Shown: positions 49,942 to 58,557 of the stretch, piece after piece
How positions within the stretch are numbered: the first letter of the stretch is position 1
How the letters are laid out: each line of letters begins with the position of its first letter
Assembly: GCF_009830945.1 (NCBI RefSeq)
Contig: NZ_VWVV01000009.1
Coordinates: forward strand, 124,001 to 188,000
From: Nocardiopsis sp. FR4
GTDB taxonomy: Bacteria; Actinomycetota; Actinomycetes; Streptosporangiales; Streptosporangiaceae
Length of the DNA stretch: 64,000 nt
Reading direction: 5' to 3'
The notes under the pieces: model-generated
The model's database searches: none
What the model was told of the DNA's origin: nothing
What the model saw: only the letters and a program-made list of their open reading frames with translations
Position numbers and translations under genes: made by a program

Positions 49942-51360
49942 TCAGGCGCCGCCGTACTGCCCGTTGAGGTCGGGGATGTTCATGAGGTCGGTGGTGGCCA
50001 GGGGATTGTCCACGTCCACCCCGGTGACGATCATGTACGGCAGCAGCAGCGGGGGCGGGAAGTCCGGGGTGAAGGTGAGCGGGATCCCCAGGAGCCGCAC
50101 GTGCATCCGGGTGATGTGCATCTGGACGCGCCCGTCCATGGTCATGGTGGGCAGCCCCAGGCTCATCCGGGTTCCGGCGTCCTCGAACCACAGCTCGGCG
50201 CCGGCGAAGTCGGCCCGGCTCATGGACAGCCGGATGTACCTGCGCGGACCGTCCAGGGTCGGGCACTCCACGACGCCCTCGTAGCGCGCGCCGCTCATCG
50301 TCAGGCGGTCGGCGGTCAGGCCCGAGGTGCGGACCGACCCCTGGGAGCAGTCGTACTCCCGTTCCACCGCGACCGCGGGCAGTTGGTCCTCGTCCCGGGC
50401 GGCCTGGCAGGCGCGGACCGCTTCCAGGAACTCCTCCTCGGATTCGGCCAGGGCCGACTCCCCGGTGCGCAGCTCGCAGTCCTCGGGGTCGCCCTCCTCC
50501 CCGTCCCCCTCCGTCCGTTCCTCGTCCTCCCCGCCCGTCTCCCCCTCCTCCGGGTCCCCGCCGGCGTCCTGCCCGGGGGACTCCTCGTCGGCGTCCGGCG
50601 CGGTGGGCCGGTCCCCGGGGGCCGGGTCGGCGGAGGGGTTCCCGGAGGGTGACGGCGAGGGCTCGTCGGCGGGCTGCTCCTGCTCCTCGTCGGGGGAGGA
50701 GAACCAGTCGTCCCAGGGCCAGCCGAGGGTGGGCGCGGGCGCGCTCGCCAGGGTCAGGGCCGCGACCAGGGGCAGGGTCAGGGCGAGCAGGGGGCGGGTT
50801 CCGCCCCGGGGATCGGTGACGGTCTCGGCCTGGGCGGCCGCGGGTTCGACGGCACCGGTTCCGGCCCGGGTTTCGGTCAGCTCCTCGGGCCGCTCACCGG
50901 CCGGGGAGGCGGTACCGACCCCGGTCGGCACCGCCTCCTCCGGTGCACCCGCGCGTCGGAAGCGGCGGCGCCGCCGGACCACGGGCGCCCACGCGAACAC
51001 GAGCGAGCCGCCGACGATGCCGAGCAGCATTCCGACGGCGAAGCCGCCGAAGTTGGAGGTGACGAAGGAGACCAGGGCCAGGAGCAGTCCGACCACGCCG
51101 AAGAAGTAGTGCTGGGCGGGTTGCAGCCAGCTCAGCACGCCCAGCGTGACGAGCAGCAGGGCGATGAGGGTGCCCGACACCCCGGCGATCCCGGCGTAGA
51201 TGATGAGGTCGATCGGCAGGATCAGGGTCTGCGCGGCCGGTGCGACCAGCAGCTCGATCCCGGCCGCGACGAGGAGGATCCCGCCCCAGAACGGGCGGCC
51301 GCGCCGCCAGCTCCGGAAGCGTCCCCATCCCGCTCTCAGCGGGGTCAGTGCGCTCGCCAT
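49942..51360 (-). CDS. DUF6114 family membrane protein
   Basis: The 472-residue protein begins with the DUF6114 membrane part: WRRGRPFWGGILLVAAGIELLV, LIIYAGIAGVSGTLIALLLVTLGVLSW, FFGVVGLLLALVSFVTSNFGGFAVGMLLGIVGGSLVFAW (four helices, residues 24-125). A cytoplasmic basic linker, another hydrophobic segment (LLALTLPLVAALTLASA) and a long Glu/Asp/Pro-rich stretch lead to a C-terminal DUF6230-like beta domain (LTADRLTMSGARYEG to FTPDF). The pair DUF6230-DUF6114 is a conserved actinomycete unit of unknown function. It starts four bases after its partner ends. Confidence 0.85.
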   Translation of the reverse strand: MASALTPLRAGWGRFRSWRRGRPFWGGILLVAAGIELLVAPAAQTLILPIDLIIYAGIAGVSGTLIALLLVTLGVLSWLQPAQHYFFGVVGLLLALVSFVTSNFGGFAVGMLLGIVGGSLVFAWAPVVRRRRRFRRAGAPEEAVPTGVGTASPAGERPEELTETRAGTGAVEPAAAQAETVTDPRGGTRPLLALTLPLVAALTLASAPAPTLGWPWDDWFSSPDEEQEQPADEPSPSPSGNPSADPAPGDRPTAPDADEESPGQDAGGDPEEGETGGEDEERTEGDGEEGDPEDCELRTGESALAESEEEFLEAVRACQAARDEDQLPAVAVEREYDCSQGSVRTSGLTADRLTMSGARYEGVVECPTLDGPRRYIRLSMSRADFAGAELWFEDAGTRMSLGLPTMTMDGRVQMHITRMHVRLLGIPLTFTPDFPPPLLLPYMIVTGVDVDNPLATTDLMNIPDLNGQYGGA

Positions 51361-51364
51361 GGGA

Positions 51365-52012
51365 TCAGAAGCACTCGTGGTCGCCGGGCCTGACCGCCAG
51401 GCTCAGCCCGGTCAGGTTCAGGGATCCCGAGGTGACCGCCCACGTGGTCAGCTCCATGTCGGTGACGGTGATGGTGTCGGCCTGGAGGCCGAACCCTCCC
51501 GCGGGGCCCTGGCCGCCGTCGGCCTTGTCCAGGGTGCTGGCGTCGCGGCCGATCTCGATGGAGTCGAACTCGGCGTTGCCCCGGAGCTGCTCGATGTCCA
51601 GGACCAGGTTGTCGCCCCGGACCGGCGCGGCCTCACCGGCGCGGATGACCAGGGTGGCCTGGCCGACGGACAGGTCCCACAGCGAGGACATGCACAGGTT
51701 GTCCAGCTGGGCGGTGTCCACGGTGGACAGGCCGACCGCGCGGCCGGAGCCGTCGACGGAGACGGCGTCGTCGCCGTACTGGGTGAAGCCGGTGCCGACG
51801 AGCTGGTCGGCGGACATCTTGAAGCTGTCACCGGACACCGCGAAGGAGGCGGCGAGGAGTCCCTGGGTGGTCATCCCGCCGAGGACGGCGGCGGCCGCGA
51901 ACCCGGGGACGGCGACGAGGGCGAATCTGCGCCAGACGGTGCCGCCCCCGCCTTCCAGCTGCTCAGGCGCGTCCTGGGACGCCTCGGGCGCCTCTCCGGA
52001 AGCCTTGGGCAT
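51365..52012 (-). CDS. DUF6230 family protein
   Basis: The 215-residue protein has a polar N-terminus, one membrane helix (RFALVAVPGFAAAAVLGGMTTQGLLAASFAV, about 43-73) and an exported beta-rich domain with the family's features (FKMSADQLVGTGFTQYGD, QLDNLCMSSLWDL, ITVTDMELTTWAVTSGSLNLTGLSL, terminal CF). I choose ATG 52012, five bases after GGAGG. It is the first gene of the DUF6230-DUF6114 operon and divergent from the GMC oxidoreductase gene. Confidence 0.88.
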   Translation of the reverse strand: MPKASGEAPEASQDAPEQLEGGGGTVWRRFALVAVPGFAAAAVLGGMTTQGLLAASFAVSGDSFKMSADQLVGTGFTQYGDDAVSVDGSGRAVGLSTVDTAQLDNLCMSSLWDLSVGQATLVIRAGEAAPVRGDNLVLDIEQLRGNAEFDSIEIGRDASTLDKADGGQGPAGGFGLQADTITVTDMELTTWAVTSGSLNLTGLSLAVRPGDHECF

Positions 52013-52099
52013 GAGTACCTCCAGTGTTCCGCCGCGCTGGGGCGGCGAGGGGGAAGCGGAACTTGCGCCGAGGCACACCGCGCGTGTTACATGGAACAC

Positions 52100-52117
52100 A
52101 CCCTACTCGGCGGTAGT
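52100..52117. promoter_or_regulatory. Upstream motif shared with the merR promoter region (copy A)
   Basis: ACCCTACTCGGCGGTAGT matches 54993-55010 in 14 of 18 positions (pattern ACCCTACTCGNCNGTAN). It sits in the divergent region before the GMC gene, upstream of the inverted repeat at 52125. On the minus strand it contains TAGGGT, which fits a -10 element, so it may be a promoter and not a binding site. Confidence 0.4.
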
Positions 52118-52124
52118 GACGAAC

Positions 52125-52144
52125 ATTACAATAACTGTTGTCAC
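52125..52144. promoter_or_regulatory. Inverted-repeat operator before the GMC gene (site A)
   Basis: ATTACAA, six bases, TTGTCAC: an imperfect inverted repeat with the same arm-spacer-arm layout as 55035-55054 next to merR. Both fit RTKACAA-N6-TTGTMAC. It lies 85 bases before the GMC start, which makes it the best candidate target of the MerR regulator. Confidence 0.65.
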
Positions 52145-52228
52145 ATTTCTAGATGGCGCATTCGATGTTGCGGACTCGTATCCGGCGCACTACGGGCCTG
52201 CCGTAACCGACCTGGAGAGAGACCAGCC

Positions 52229-54142
52229 GTGCCCCCAGAGCGCAAGCAAGAACCCCCCGCCCCCCGCCCCCGCCCCGCCGACGACCGCTTCGACTACGAC
52301 GTCCTCGTCGTGGGCTCCGGGTTCGGCGGCTCGGTGAGCGCCCTGCGCCTCACCGAGAAGGGCTACCGCGTCGGCGTCCTGGAGGCCGGGCGCCGCTTCA
52401 CCCCCCAGACGCTGCCGTCCTCCTCCTGGGACGTGAAGAACTTCCTGTGGGCTCCGAGCCTGGGCATGTACGGGATCCAGCGCATCCACCTGCTGCGCGA
52501 CGTGATGATCCTGGCCGGAGCCGGGGTCGGCGGCGGCTCCCTCAACTACGCCAACACGCTCTACCACCCGATGGACCCCTTCTTCGAGGACCCGCAGTGG
52601 CGGCACATCACCGACTGGAAGTCGGAGCTGGCGCCGTTCTACGACCAGGCCCGCCGCATGCTCGGCGTGCGCACCAACCCCACCGTCACCCCCTCCGACG
52701 TTCACCTGAAGGCGATCGCCGAGGACATGGGCGTCGGGCACACCTTCCGCCTGACCCCCGTGGGCGTGTGCTTCGGCGACGGCCGGGACGGCGCGGGCAA
52801 CCGGGGCGGCCCCGGGGAGTCCGTGGGCGACCCCTACTTCGGCGGGGCGGGGCCCGAGCGGCGGGCGTGCCGCGAGTGCGGGGAGTGCATGACCGGCTGC
52901 CGCCACGGGGCCAAGAACACCCTCACCGAGAACTACCTCTACTTCGCCGAGCGCGACGGCGCCGAGGTGCACCCGCTGACCACCGTGGAACGCCTGCGCG
53001 AGCTGCCCGGCGGCGGGTACGCGGCCGACACCGTGCGCACCGACGCGCCCCGCAGGCGCGCCAACGCCCGCACGTTCACCGCCCGCCAGGTCGTCGTGGC
53101 GGCCGGGACCTACAACACCCAGGCCCTACTGCACCGCATGCGCGACTCCGGAGCGCTGCCGCGCCTGTCGGCGCGCCTGGGATCCCTCACCCGCACCAAC
53201 TCCGAGGCGCTCGTCGGCGCCATGAGCCGCCACGTTCCGCCGCCCGAGGACCTGACCCAGGGGGTGGCGATCACGTCCTCGATCCACCCGGACGAGAACA
53301 CCCACATCGAGCCGGTGCGCTACGGCAAGGGCTCCAACGCGATGGGGCTGCTCACCGCCATGCAGGTGCCCGGCGGCGGCCGGATCCCCCGCTGGCTGCG
53401 CTTCCTCGGCCTGGCCGCGCGCCGCCCCCACGTGTTCGCGCGCAGCTTCTCCAACCGGCGCTGGTCGGAGCGGGTCATCATCGGACTGGTCATGCAGTCG
53501 CTGGACAACTCGCTGACCACCTCCCTGCGGCGGGGGCTGTTCGGCGGCAGGAAGCTGACCTCCCGGCAGGGCCACGGGGAGCCCAACCCGACCTGGATCC
53601 CGGCGGGCCAGGAGGCGGCGACCAGGCTGGCCGAGCGCATCGACGGGTTCCCCGGCGGAACCTGGGGGGACGTGTTCGACGTTCCGATGACCGCGCACTT
53701 CCTGGGCGGCTGCCCGATCGGCGACAGCCCGGACACCGGCGTCATCGACCCCTACCACCGGCTGTACGGGTACCCGGACATCCACGTGGTGGACGGGTCG
53801 GCGGTCACCGCGAACCTGGGGGTGAACCCGTCGCTGACCATCACCGCCCAGGCCGAGCGGGCGATGGCGATGTGGCCCAACAGGGGCGAGGAGGACCCCC
53901 GGCCGGAGCAGGGCGAGGCCTACCGGCGGGTGGCGCCGGTCCCGCCGCGCGCACCGGCCGTTCCGGCCGGAGCCTACGCCGAACTGCGCTTCACCGCCCC
54001 GCTGCCCCTGACCGTGGTCGACTCCGCCAAGCCCACCGGGGAGGAGGCGGTGGCGAAGGTGACGGCCGACGCCGCCGAACTCGCGTCGGGCACTGCGCAG
54101 GAGCGGCCCGTCGGGACGGTCGGAGGCGAGGACCGGGGGTGA
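52229..54142 (+). CDS. GMC-family FAD oxidoreductase, cholesterol oxidase-like
   Basis: The 637-residue cytoplasmic flavoprotein begins its FAD domain with YDVLVVGSGFGGSVSALRL (about 25-43) and has ILAGAGVGGGSLNYANTL, the cysteine motif CRECGECMTGCRHGAKNTL (about 212-230) typical of the long cholesterol-oxidase-like GMC branch, VVVAAGTYNTQALL, and the C-terminal HFLGGCPIG and VVDGSAVTANLGVNPSLTITAQAERA. The family oxidises alcohols, often sterol-like ones. The GTG at 52229 follows GGAGAG. It is in one direction with, and carries the same upstream repeat as, the SDR operon beyond merR; the substrate is unknown. Confidence 0.88.
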   Translation: MPPERKQEPPAPRPRPADDRFDYDVLVVGSGFGGSVSALRLTEKGYRVGVLEAGRRFTPQTLPSSSWDVKNFLWAPSLGMYGIQRIHLLRDVMILAGAGVGGGSLNYANTLYHPMDPFFEDPQWRHITDWKSELAPFYDQARRMLGVRTNPTVTPSDVHLKAIAEDMGVGHTFRLTPVGVCFGDGRDGAGNRGGPGESVGDPYFGGAGPERRACRECGECMTGCRHGAKNTLTENYLYFAERDGAEVHPLTTVERLRELPGGGYAADTVRTDAPRRRANARTFTARQVVVAAGTYNTQALLHRMRDSGALPRLSARLGSLTRTNSEALVGAMSRHVPPPEDLTQGVAITSSIHPDENTHIEPVRYGKGSNAMGLLTAMQVPGGGRIPRWLRFLGLAARRPHVFARSFSNRRWSERVIIGLVMQSLDNSLTTSLRRGLFGGRKLTSRQGHGEPNPTWIPAGQEAATRLAERIDGFPGGTWGDVFDVPMTAHFLGGCPIGDSPDTGVIDPYHRLYGYPDIHVVDGSAVTANLGVNPSLTITAQAERAMAMWPNRGEEDPRPEQGEAYRRVAPVPPRAPAVPAGAYAELRFTAPLPLTVVDSAKPTGEEAVAKVTADAAELASGTAQERPVGTVGGEDRG

Positions 54143-54156
54143 GCCCCGCCGGCCCG

Positions 54157-54184
54157 GGACCCGGGACGGCGGCGTTCCGGGTCC
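54157..54184. terminator. Short terminator between GMC and merR genes
   Basis: GGACCCGG pairs with CCGGGTCC around a 12-base loop in the 42-base gap between two convergent stops. The stem is only 8 bp, so the call is moderate. Confidence 0.5.
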
Positions 54185-54967
54185 TCAGGCTGAGCCCGTC
54201 ACGTCCTCGCGCTCGCCGTCCCCGCCCTCCTTCTCCAGGTACTCCATGGCCAGGGCGAAGTGCTCGCCCATGACGGTGGTGAGCTTGTCCGCCATCTCCT
54301 GGGCCAGCACGGCGTCCACGGCCTGCTGCGCCAGGGGGCGCACGCGACGGATCAGCTCGGCCATCTCGGCGGTCTCCTCGCTGCGGACCACCGTCCCGGG
54401 GGCGTACTCGGCGAGTATGTGGTCGGCCACCCGGCGGACCATGTGCTCGGCGACCCCGCCCACCTTCTCCCGCAGGTTCTCGGCGATGTCCAGGACCGCG
54501 TCCACGCTCATGCCCAGCCTGACCAGCTCCACCCCGGCGTGCAGCAGCCGGGGGCTGGGCACCCGGAAGCGCAGCCCGTCGCGCTCGATCACGCCCAGGT
54601 CCAGGGAGCGCTTGACGGTCCGCGGGGTCACGCCCCGGCCGAAGAGCTCCTTGAGGTCGCCCAGGGTGAGGTAGTCGGCGATCTCGTCGCTCCAGGCGTC
54701 CCCTATGGCCGACTCGAAGCCCAGGATGTCGGACAGGTCGCCGCCGCGCTCCCAGACCCGGAACATCTCCCCGATGTTGGCGAAGGTGTAGCCGCGCCGC
54801 AGTAGCTGGCCGATCAGCCGCAGGCGCGTCAGGTGCGCCTCGGAGTAGATGCCCACGCGCCCCTCGCGGCGCGGCGGGGCGAGCAGGCCCCGGTCCTGGT
54901 ACACCCGGACGTTGCGCACCGTCGTGTCGGCGAGCCGGGCGAGTTCGTCAATGCGGTATTCGGCCAT
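54185..54967 (-). CDS. MerR family transcriptional regulator
   Basis: The 260-residue protein has a MerR DNA-binding domain at the start (YRIDELARLADTTVRNVRVYQDRGLLAPPRREGRVGIYSEAHLTRLRLIGQLLRRGYTFANIGEM) and a long helical C-terminus without the Cys ligands of metal-sensing members, ending in acidic GGDGEREDVTGS. This fits a MerR that senses an organic ligand. It is divergent from the SDR operon with an inverted repeat between them and an identical-type repeat before the GMC gene, so it probably controls both and itself. Confidence 0.9.
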   Translation of the reverse strand: MAEYRIDELARLADTTVRNVRVYQDRGLLAPPRREGRVGIYSEAHLTRLRLIGQLLRRGYTFANIGEMFRVWERGGDLSDILGFESAIGDAWSDEIADYLTLGDLKELFGRGVTPRTVKRSLDLGVIERDGLRFRVPSPRLLHAGVELVRLGMSVDAVLDIAENLREKVGGVAEHMVRRVADHILAEYAPGTVVRSEETAEMAELIRRVRPLAQQAVDAVLAQEMADKLTTVMGEHFALAMEYLEKEGGDGEREDVTGSA

Positions 54968-54992
54968 GGGTCAAGCCTAGGGACACCCGCGA

Positions 54993-55010
54993 ACCCTACT
55001 CGTCAGTAAA
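54993..55010. promoter_or_regulatory. Upstream motif shared with the GMC promoter region (copy B)
   Basis: ACCCTACTCGTCAGTAAA lies 26 bases before the merR start and matches 52100-52117. TACT and AGTA arms around CGTC make it a small palindrome; on the minus strand it reads TAGGGT, a possible -10 hexamer for merR. Confidence 0.4.
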
Positions 55011-55034
55011 TTCCTGGCCTTCCCCCGTTGCATT

Positions 55035-55054
55035 GTGACAATGCTCGTTGTAAC
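55035..55054. promoter_or_regulatory. Inverted-repeat operator between merR and the SDR operon (site B)
   Basis: GTGACAA, six bases, TTGTAAC: seven-base arms with one mismatch, in the divergent intergenic region 30 bases before the SDR start. It has the same layout as site A at 52125. MerR proteins bind inverted repeats inside promoter spacers, which suits the location. Confidence 0.65.
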
Positions 55055-55083
55055 GTTCCGGCAATGACTGTGGAGGAGATCAC

Positions 55084-55926
55084 ATGAGGACCCCCCCGCC
55101 ACGCCACCTGCGGCGGCTGCCCGGCCGGAACGCCCTCGTCACCGGGGCCTCCGGGGCCTTCGGCAGCTCCACCGCGGCCGTCCTCCGCCACCTCGGGGTG
55201 AACGTCGTCGGCCTCGACCGCAAACCCGCCCCCGGCGTCATCGGCTGCGACATCACCGACGACGGGCAGGTACGCCAGGGCGTGGCCGAGGCGCTGGACC
55301 AGCTCGGCGGCCGCCTGGACCTGCTCGTCCACTTCGCCGGGGTGGGACCGGCCGTGGACATCGGCCGGGCGCCGGACGCGCACGTCCACCAGGCGCTGGA
55401 GGTCAACCTCCTGGGCGCCTGGAGGGTCACCGCCGCCGCCATGCCCGCCCTGCTCCGCGACAGGGGGCGCGTGATCGTCACCGCCTCCCTGCTGTCCAAC
55501 CTGCAACTGCCCTTCGCCGGGGCCTACACGGTCTCCAAACGGGCGCTGACCGCCTACGCCGACTGCCTGCGCGCCGAGTACGGCACCCACGTCGGGGTCA
55601 CCACCGTCTACCCCGGCTACGTCGACACGCCCATCCACGACAGCTCCCGGGCCACCGGGGTCGCTCTCGACGGCCTCGTCCCGGCCGAGCGCGAACGCGA
55701 CACCGTCATGGCGGTGGTCCGCGCGGCCGGGGCCCGGCGGCCCCCCCGCGACGTGGCCTCGACCGCGCTCGGCACCGCCGGACTCCACCTGTTCCGGTAC
55801 TTCCCCGGCACCACCGAACAGATCGTGTCGCTCCAGATCGGCCTGCTGCTGTCGGACGGCGCCTTCGGCGACGCGGAGATCGCCCGGGGACTCCACGACC
55901 GCCACCGCGGACCGGTCGCGTCCTGA
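55084..55926 (+). CDS. Short-chain dehydrogenase/reductase
   Basis: The 280-residue NAD(P)-dependent SDR has the nucleotide motif NALVTGASGAFGSSTAAVL (TGxxxGxG, about 16-34), the D in GCDITD, LLVHFAGVG (NAG-type strand motif), the catalytic Ser in VIVTASLLSN, and Tyr-x-x-x-Lys as AYTVSKRALTAYADCL, followed by VYPGYVDTPIH. It has GGAGGAGATC before ATG 55084. It is the first gene of the oxidative operon, 11 bases before the diiron oxygenase. A ketone/alcohol step is likely; the substrate is unknown. Confidence 0.92.
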   Translation: MRTPPPRHLRRLPGRNALVTGASGAFGSSTAAVLRHLGVNVVGLDRKPAPGVIGCDITDDGQVRQGVAEALDQLGGRLDLLVHFAGVGPAVDIGRAPDAHVHQALEVNLLGAWRVTAAAMPALLRDRGRVIVTASLLSNLQLPFAGAYTVSKRALTAYADCLRAEYGTHVGVTTVYPGYVDTPIHDSSRATGVALDGLVPAERERDTVMAVVRAAGARRPPRDVASTALGTAGLHLFRYFPGTTEQIVSLQIGLLLSDGAFGDAEIARGLHDRHRGPVAS

Positions 55927-55937
55927 GGAGGAGAGAG

Positions 55938-56849
55938 ATGACCGCAGAGATCACCGCCAAGCCCAAGCTCACCGACCGCGAGGACATCGCCAAGCGGCTG
56001 CTCCGCGGATCGGCGAAGGCCTCCTTCGACCCGCTCGTGGAGATCGACTGGGACGCCCCCGTCGACAGGGACATGTGGGGTATCCGCCCCGAGCGCGTCT
56101 CGCTCTACGGCACCTACCTGTGGGAGCGGCTCAGCGAGGAGCAGCGCAAGGAGCTCTCCCGCCTGGAGGTGGCCAGCGTCGCCACCATCGGCATCTGGTT
56201 CGAGACCATCCTCATGCAGATGCTGGTGCGCCACGCCTACCACAACGACCCCGCCACCAACCACGTCCAGTACGCCTACACCGAGATCGCCGACGAGTGC
56301 CGCCACACGGTGATGTTCGCCAAGATGGTCGGCAAGCTCGGCTGGCACACGCACAAGCTCGACCCGGCCGCCCACATGCTCGGCAACCTCTTCAAGACCA
56401 TCGCGCACGGCCCGCTGATCTTCGCCGGGGCCCTGTTCGTGGAGGAGGTCCTGGACCAGATCCAGCGCGAGGCCGTGCCCGACGAGCAGATCCTGCCCCT
56501 GGTGCGCTCGGTCTCCCGCATCCACGTGGTGGAGGAGGCCCGGCACATGCGCTACGCCCGCGAGGAGTTCCAGCGCGACTGGGCCACCCGCGGCCCCCTC
56601 AACCGGGCCTACAGCCGGATCATCCTGGGCCTGGTCACCTACTACTCCGCCACCCGGCTGATCAACCCCAAGGTGTACGCGCAGGTGGGGCTGGACCCCA
56701 GGGAGGCCTACCGGGTCGCCCAGCGCAACCCGCACTGGATCGGCACCAAGACCTGGGCGGCCCGCAAGGTGGTGGCCACCCTGGACACCGCCGGGGCCAT
56801 CTCCGGGCTGGGCCGCTACTTCTGGAGGAAGGCCGGGCTGCTCGGCTGA
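55938..56849 (+). CDS. AurF-like diiron oxygenase
   Basis: The 303-residue protein has the ferritin-like diiron ligands of the AurF/DUF3066-type oxygenases: ETILMQMLVRHAYH region, EIADECRHTVMFAKM (ExxxH) and VEEARHMRYAREEF (ExxxH). Related enzymes oxidise amines to nitro groups or hydroxylate aliphatic carbons with O2 and two electrons. It has no signal peptide. The ATG at 55938 lies 11 bases after the SDR stop, with AGGAGGAGA before it. In this operon it may hydroxylate the substrate that the SDR and monooxygenase then process. Confidence 0.87.
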   Translation: MTAEITAKPKLTDREDIAKRLLRGSAKASFDPLVEIDWDAPVDRDMWGIRPERVSLYGTYLWERLSEEQRKELSRLEVASVATIGIWFETILMQMLVRHAYHNDPATNHVQYAYTEIADECRHTVMFAKMVGKLGWHTHKLDPAAHMLGNLFKTIAHGPLIFAGALFVEEVLDQIQREAVPDEQILPLVRSVSRIHVVEEARHMRYAREEFQRDWATRGPLNRAYSRIILGLVTYYSATRLINPKVYAQVGLDPREAYRVAQRNPHWIGTKTWAARKVVATLDTAGAISGLGRYFWRKAGLLG

Positions 56850-56857
56850 TCAGACCC

Positions 56858-57021
56858 CGCCGCCGAGGGGGGCGCAACGCGCCACGCCCTCCCGGCGGCG
56901 GTCACACCTCCCGGGGACGAAACGCGCCGCGTCCCCGGGAGCCCTCTCCCCGAAGGCACCCGCGCCGAGCCTTCGGGGCGGCGGATCCCCCGGGGGCGAA
57001 ACGCGCCACGCCCCCGGGGGA
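56858..57021 (+). repeat. Four consecutive stem-loops, three with the same loop
   Basis: Three hairpins at 56859-56898, 56908-56941 and 56986-57021 share the 10-base loop [CA]AACGCGCC[AG] on stems of 12-15 bp whose sequences differ but still pair (for example CTCCCGGGGACG and TCCCCCGGGGGCG). A fourth at 56948-56978 has a 10-bp stem CCCCGAAGGC with another loop. They fill the 205-base gap inside the operon. They could be transcript attenuators, mRNA-end stabilisers or mobile palindromes. Confidence 0.8.
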
Positions 57022-57054
57022 CCTCCCACCGGTTCGCACGAAGGGAATCCACAC

Positions 57055-58557
57055 GTGACCGAAGCACCACCCCACTTCCGGGTGGCCGTCATCGGGTCCG
57101 GCTTCGCCGGGATCGGGATGGCCGTCCGGCTCACGCAGGCCGGTCTGCGGGACTTCGTGGTTCTGGAGCGGGCCGAGGACGTCGGCGGCACCTGGCGTGA
57201 CAACTCCTACCCCGGAGCCGCCTGCGACGTCCCCTCTCACCTGTACTCCTTCTCCTTCGCGCCCAACCCCCACTGGAGCCGCACCTTCTCCCCCCAGCCC
57301 GAGATCTTCGCCTACATCAAGAGGGTCGCCGGGGAGTACGGCGTCGACAAACACGTGCGCTACGGCCACGAGGTGACCTCCGCGCACTGGGAGCCCGACG
57401 GGAACCGCTGGCGGATCGAGACCAGCCGGGGCACCGTCACCGCCCAGTTCCTCGTCAGCGGCGCCGGGCCGCTCGCCGACCCCTCCTACCCCGACATCAA
57501 GGGCCTGGAGACCTTCGAGGGGAAGCTGTTCCACTCCGCCGAGTGGGACCACGGCCACGACCTGCGCGACCGGAGGATCGCCGTGATCGGCACCGGCGCC
57601 TCCGCGATCCAGTTCGTGCCCCGGATCCAGCCCGGGGCCCGCAGGCTCACGCTGTTCCAGCGCACCGCGCCGTGGGTGATGTTCCGGCACGACCGCGACA
57701 TCACCAGGCTCGAGGGCTGGCTGTACCGCAACATCCCGCTCACCCAGCAGATCGCGCGCAAGAGCATCTACTGGGGGCGGGAGACCTACGTCCTCGGCTT
57801 CGCCAAGGACCCCAGACTGCTCTCGGTCGTCGAACGACTCGGCCGGGCCAACATCCACCGCAGCGTGAAGGACCCCGAGCTCCGGGCGAAGCTGACCCCG
57901 GACTTCCGGGCGGGCTGCAAGCGCATCCTCATGTCCAACGACTACTATCCGGCGCTGGCCCGGCCCAACGTCGACGTGGTCACCGACGGGATCACCGAGA
58001 TCCGCGCCAACGGTCCCGTCACCCGGGACGCCTCGGGGACCGAGACCGAGCACGAGGTGGACACGATCATCCTCGGCACCGGGTTCCACGTGACCGAACC
58101 GCCGGTGGCGCGGCGGATCTTCAACCCCGAGGGCACCTCGCTGGCCGACCACTGGGGCTCGGACGCCCAGGCCTTCCGCGGCACCACGGTGGCCGGGTTC
58201 CCCAACCTGTTCGTGCTCGCCGGGCCCAACACCGGTCTGGGGCACACCTCGCAGGTCTTCATGATCGAAGCCCAGATCAGGTACACCATGCAGGCCCTGA
58301 AGTACCTGTGCCGCAACCGCCTCGACCGCCTGGACGTGCGCCCCGAGGCCCAGGAGGCCTACAACTCCATGGTGAACCGCTCCATGGAGGGCACCGTCTG
58401 GGTGACCGGCGGCTGCGACAGCTGGTACCTCAACGCCAACGGCCGCAACACCACCCTCTGGCCCACCTTCACCTGGGACTTCGCGCTGCGCACGCGCTGG
58501 TTCGACCCGCACAACTACGACCTGCGCCGGGAGGTGGCCCGTGAGCGGGTTCGGTGA
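57055..58557 (+). CDS. Baeyer-Villiger-type flavin-containing monooxygenase
   Basis: The 500-residue FAD/NADPH enzyme has the first Rossmann motif VAVIGSGFAGIGMAVRL (about 10-26), the ERAEDVGGTWRDNSYPGAACDVPSHLYSFSF segment, the Baeyer-Villiger fingerprint FEGKLFHSAEWD (FxGxxxHxxxWD, about 151-162), and the second Rossmann motif IAVIGTGASAIQFVP. Such enzymes insert oxygen next to a ketone, giving esters or lactones. The GTG at 57055 follows AAGGGAA. A downstream hydrolase could open the ester. Neighbouring DUF4873 overlaps by 17 bases. The substrate is unknown; the set recalls mymA-like or sterol-type operons. Confidence 0.9.
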   Translation: MTEAPPHFRVAVIGSGFAGIGMAVRLTQAGLRDFVVLERAEDVGGTWRDNSYPGAACDVPSHLYSFSFAPNPHWSRTFSPQPEIFAYIKRVAGEYGVDKHVRYGHEVTSAHWEPDGNRWRIETSRGTVTAQFLVSGAGPLADPSYPDIKGLETFEGKLFHSAEWDHGHDLRDRRIAVIGTGASAIQFVPRIQPGARRLTLFQRTAPWVMFRHDRDITRLEGWLYRNIPLTQQIARKSIYWGRETYVLGFAKDPRLLSVVERLGRANIHRSVKDPELRAKLTPDFRAGCKRILMSNDYYPALARPNVDVVTDGITEIRANGPVTRDASGTETEHEVDTIILGTGFHVTEPPVARRIFNPEGTSLADHWGSDAQAFRGTTVAGFPNLFVLAGPNTGLGHTSQVFMIEAQIRYTMQALKYLCRNRLDRLDVRPEAQEAYNSMVNRSMEGTVWVTGGCDSWYLNANGRNTTLWPTFTWDFALRTRWFDPHNYDLRREVARERVR

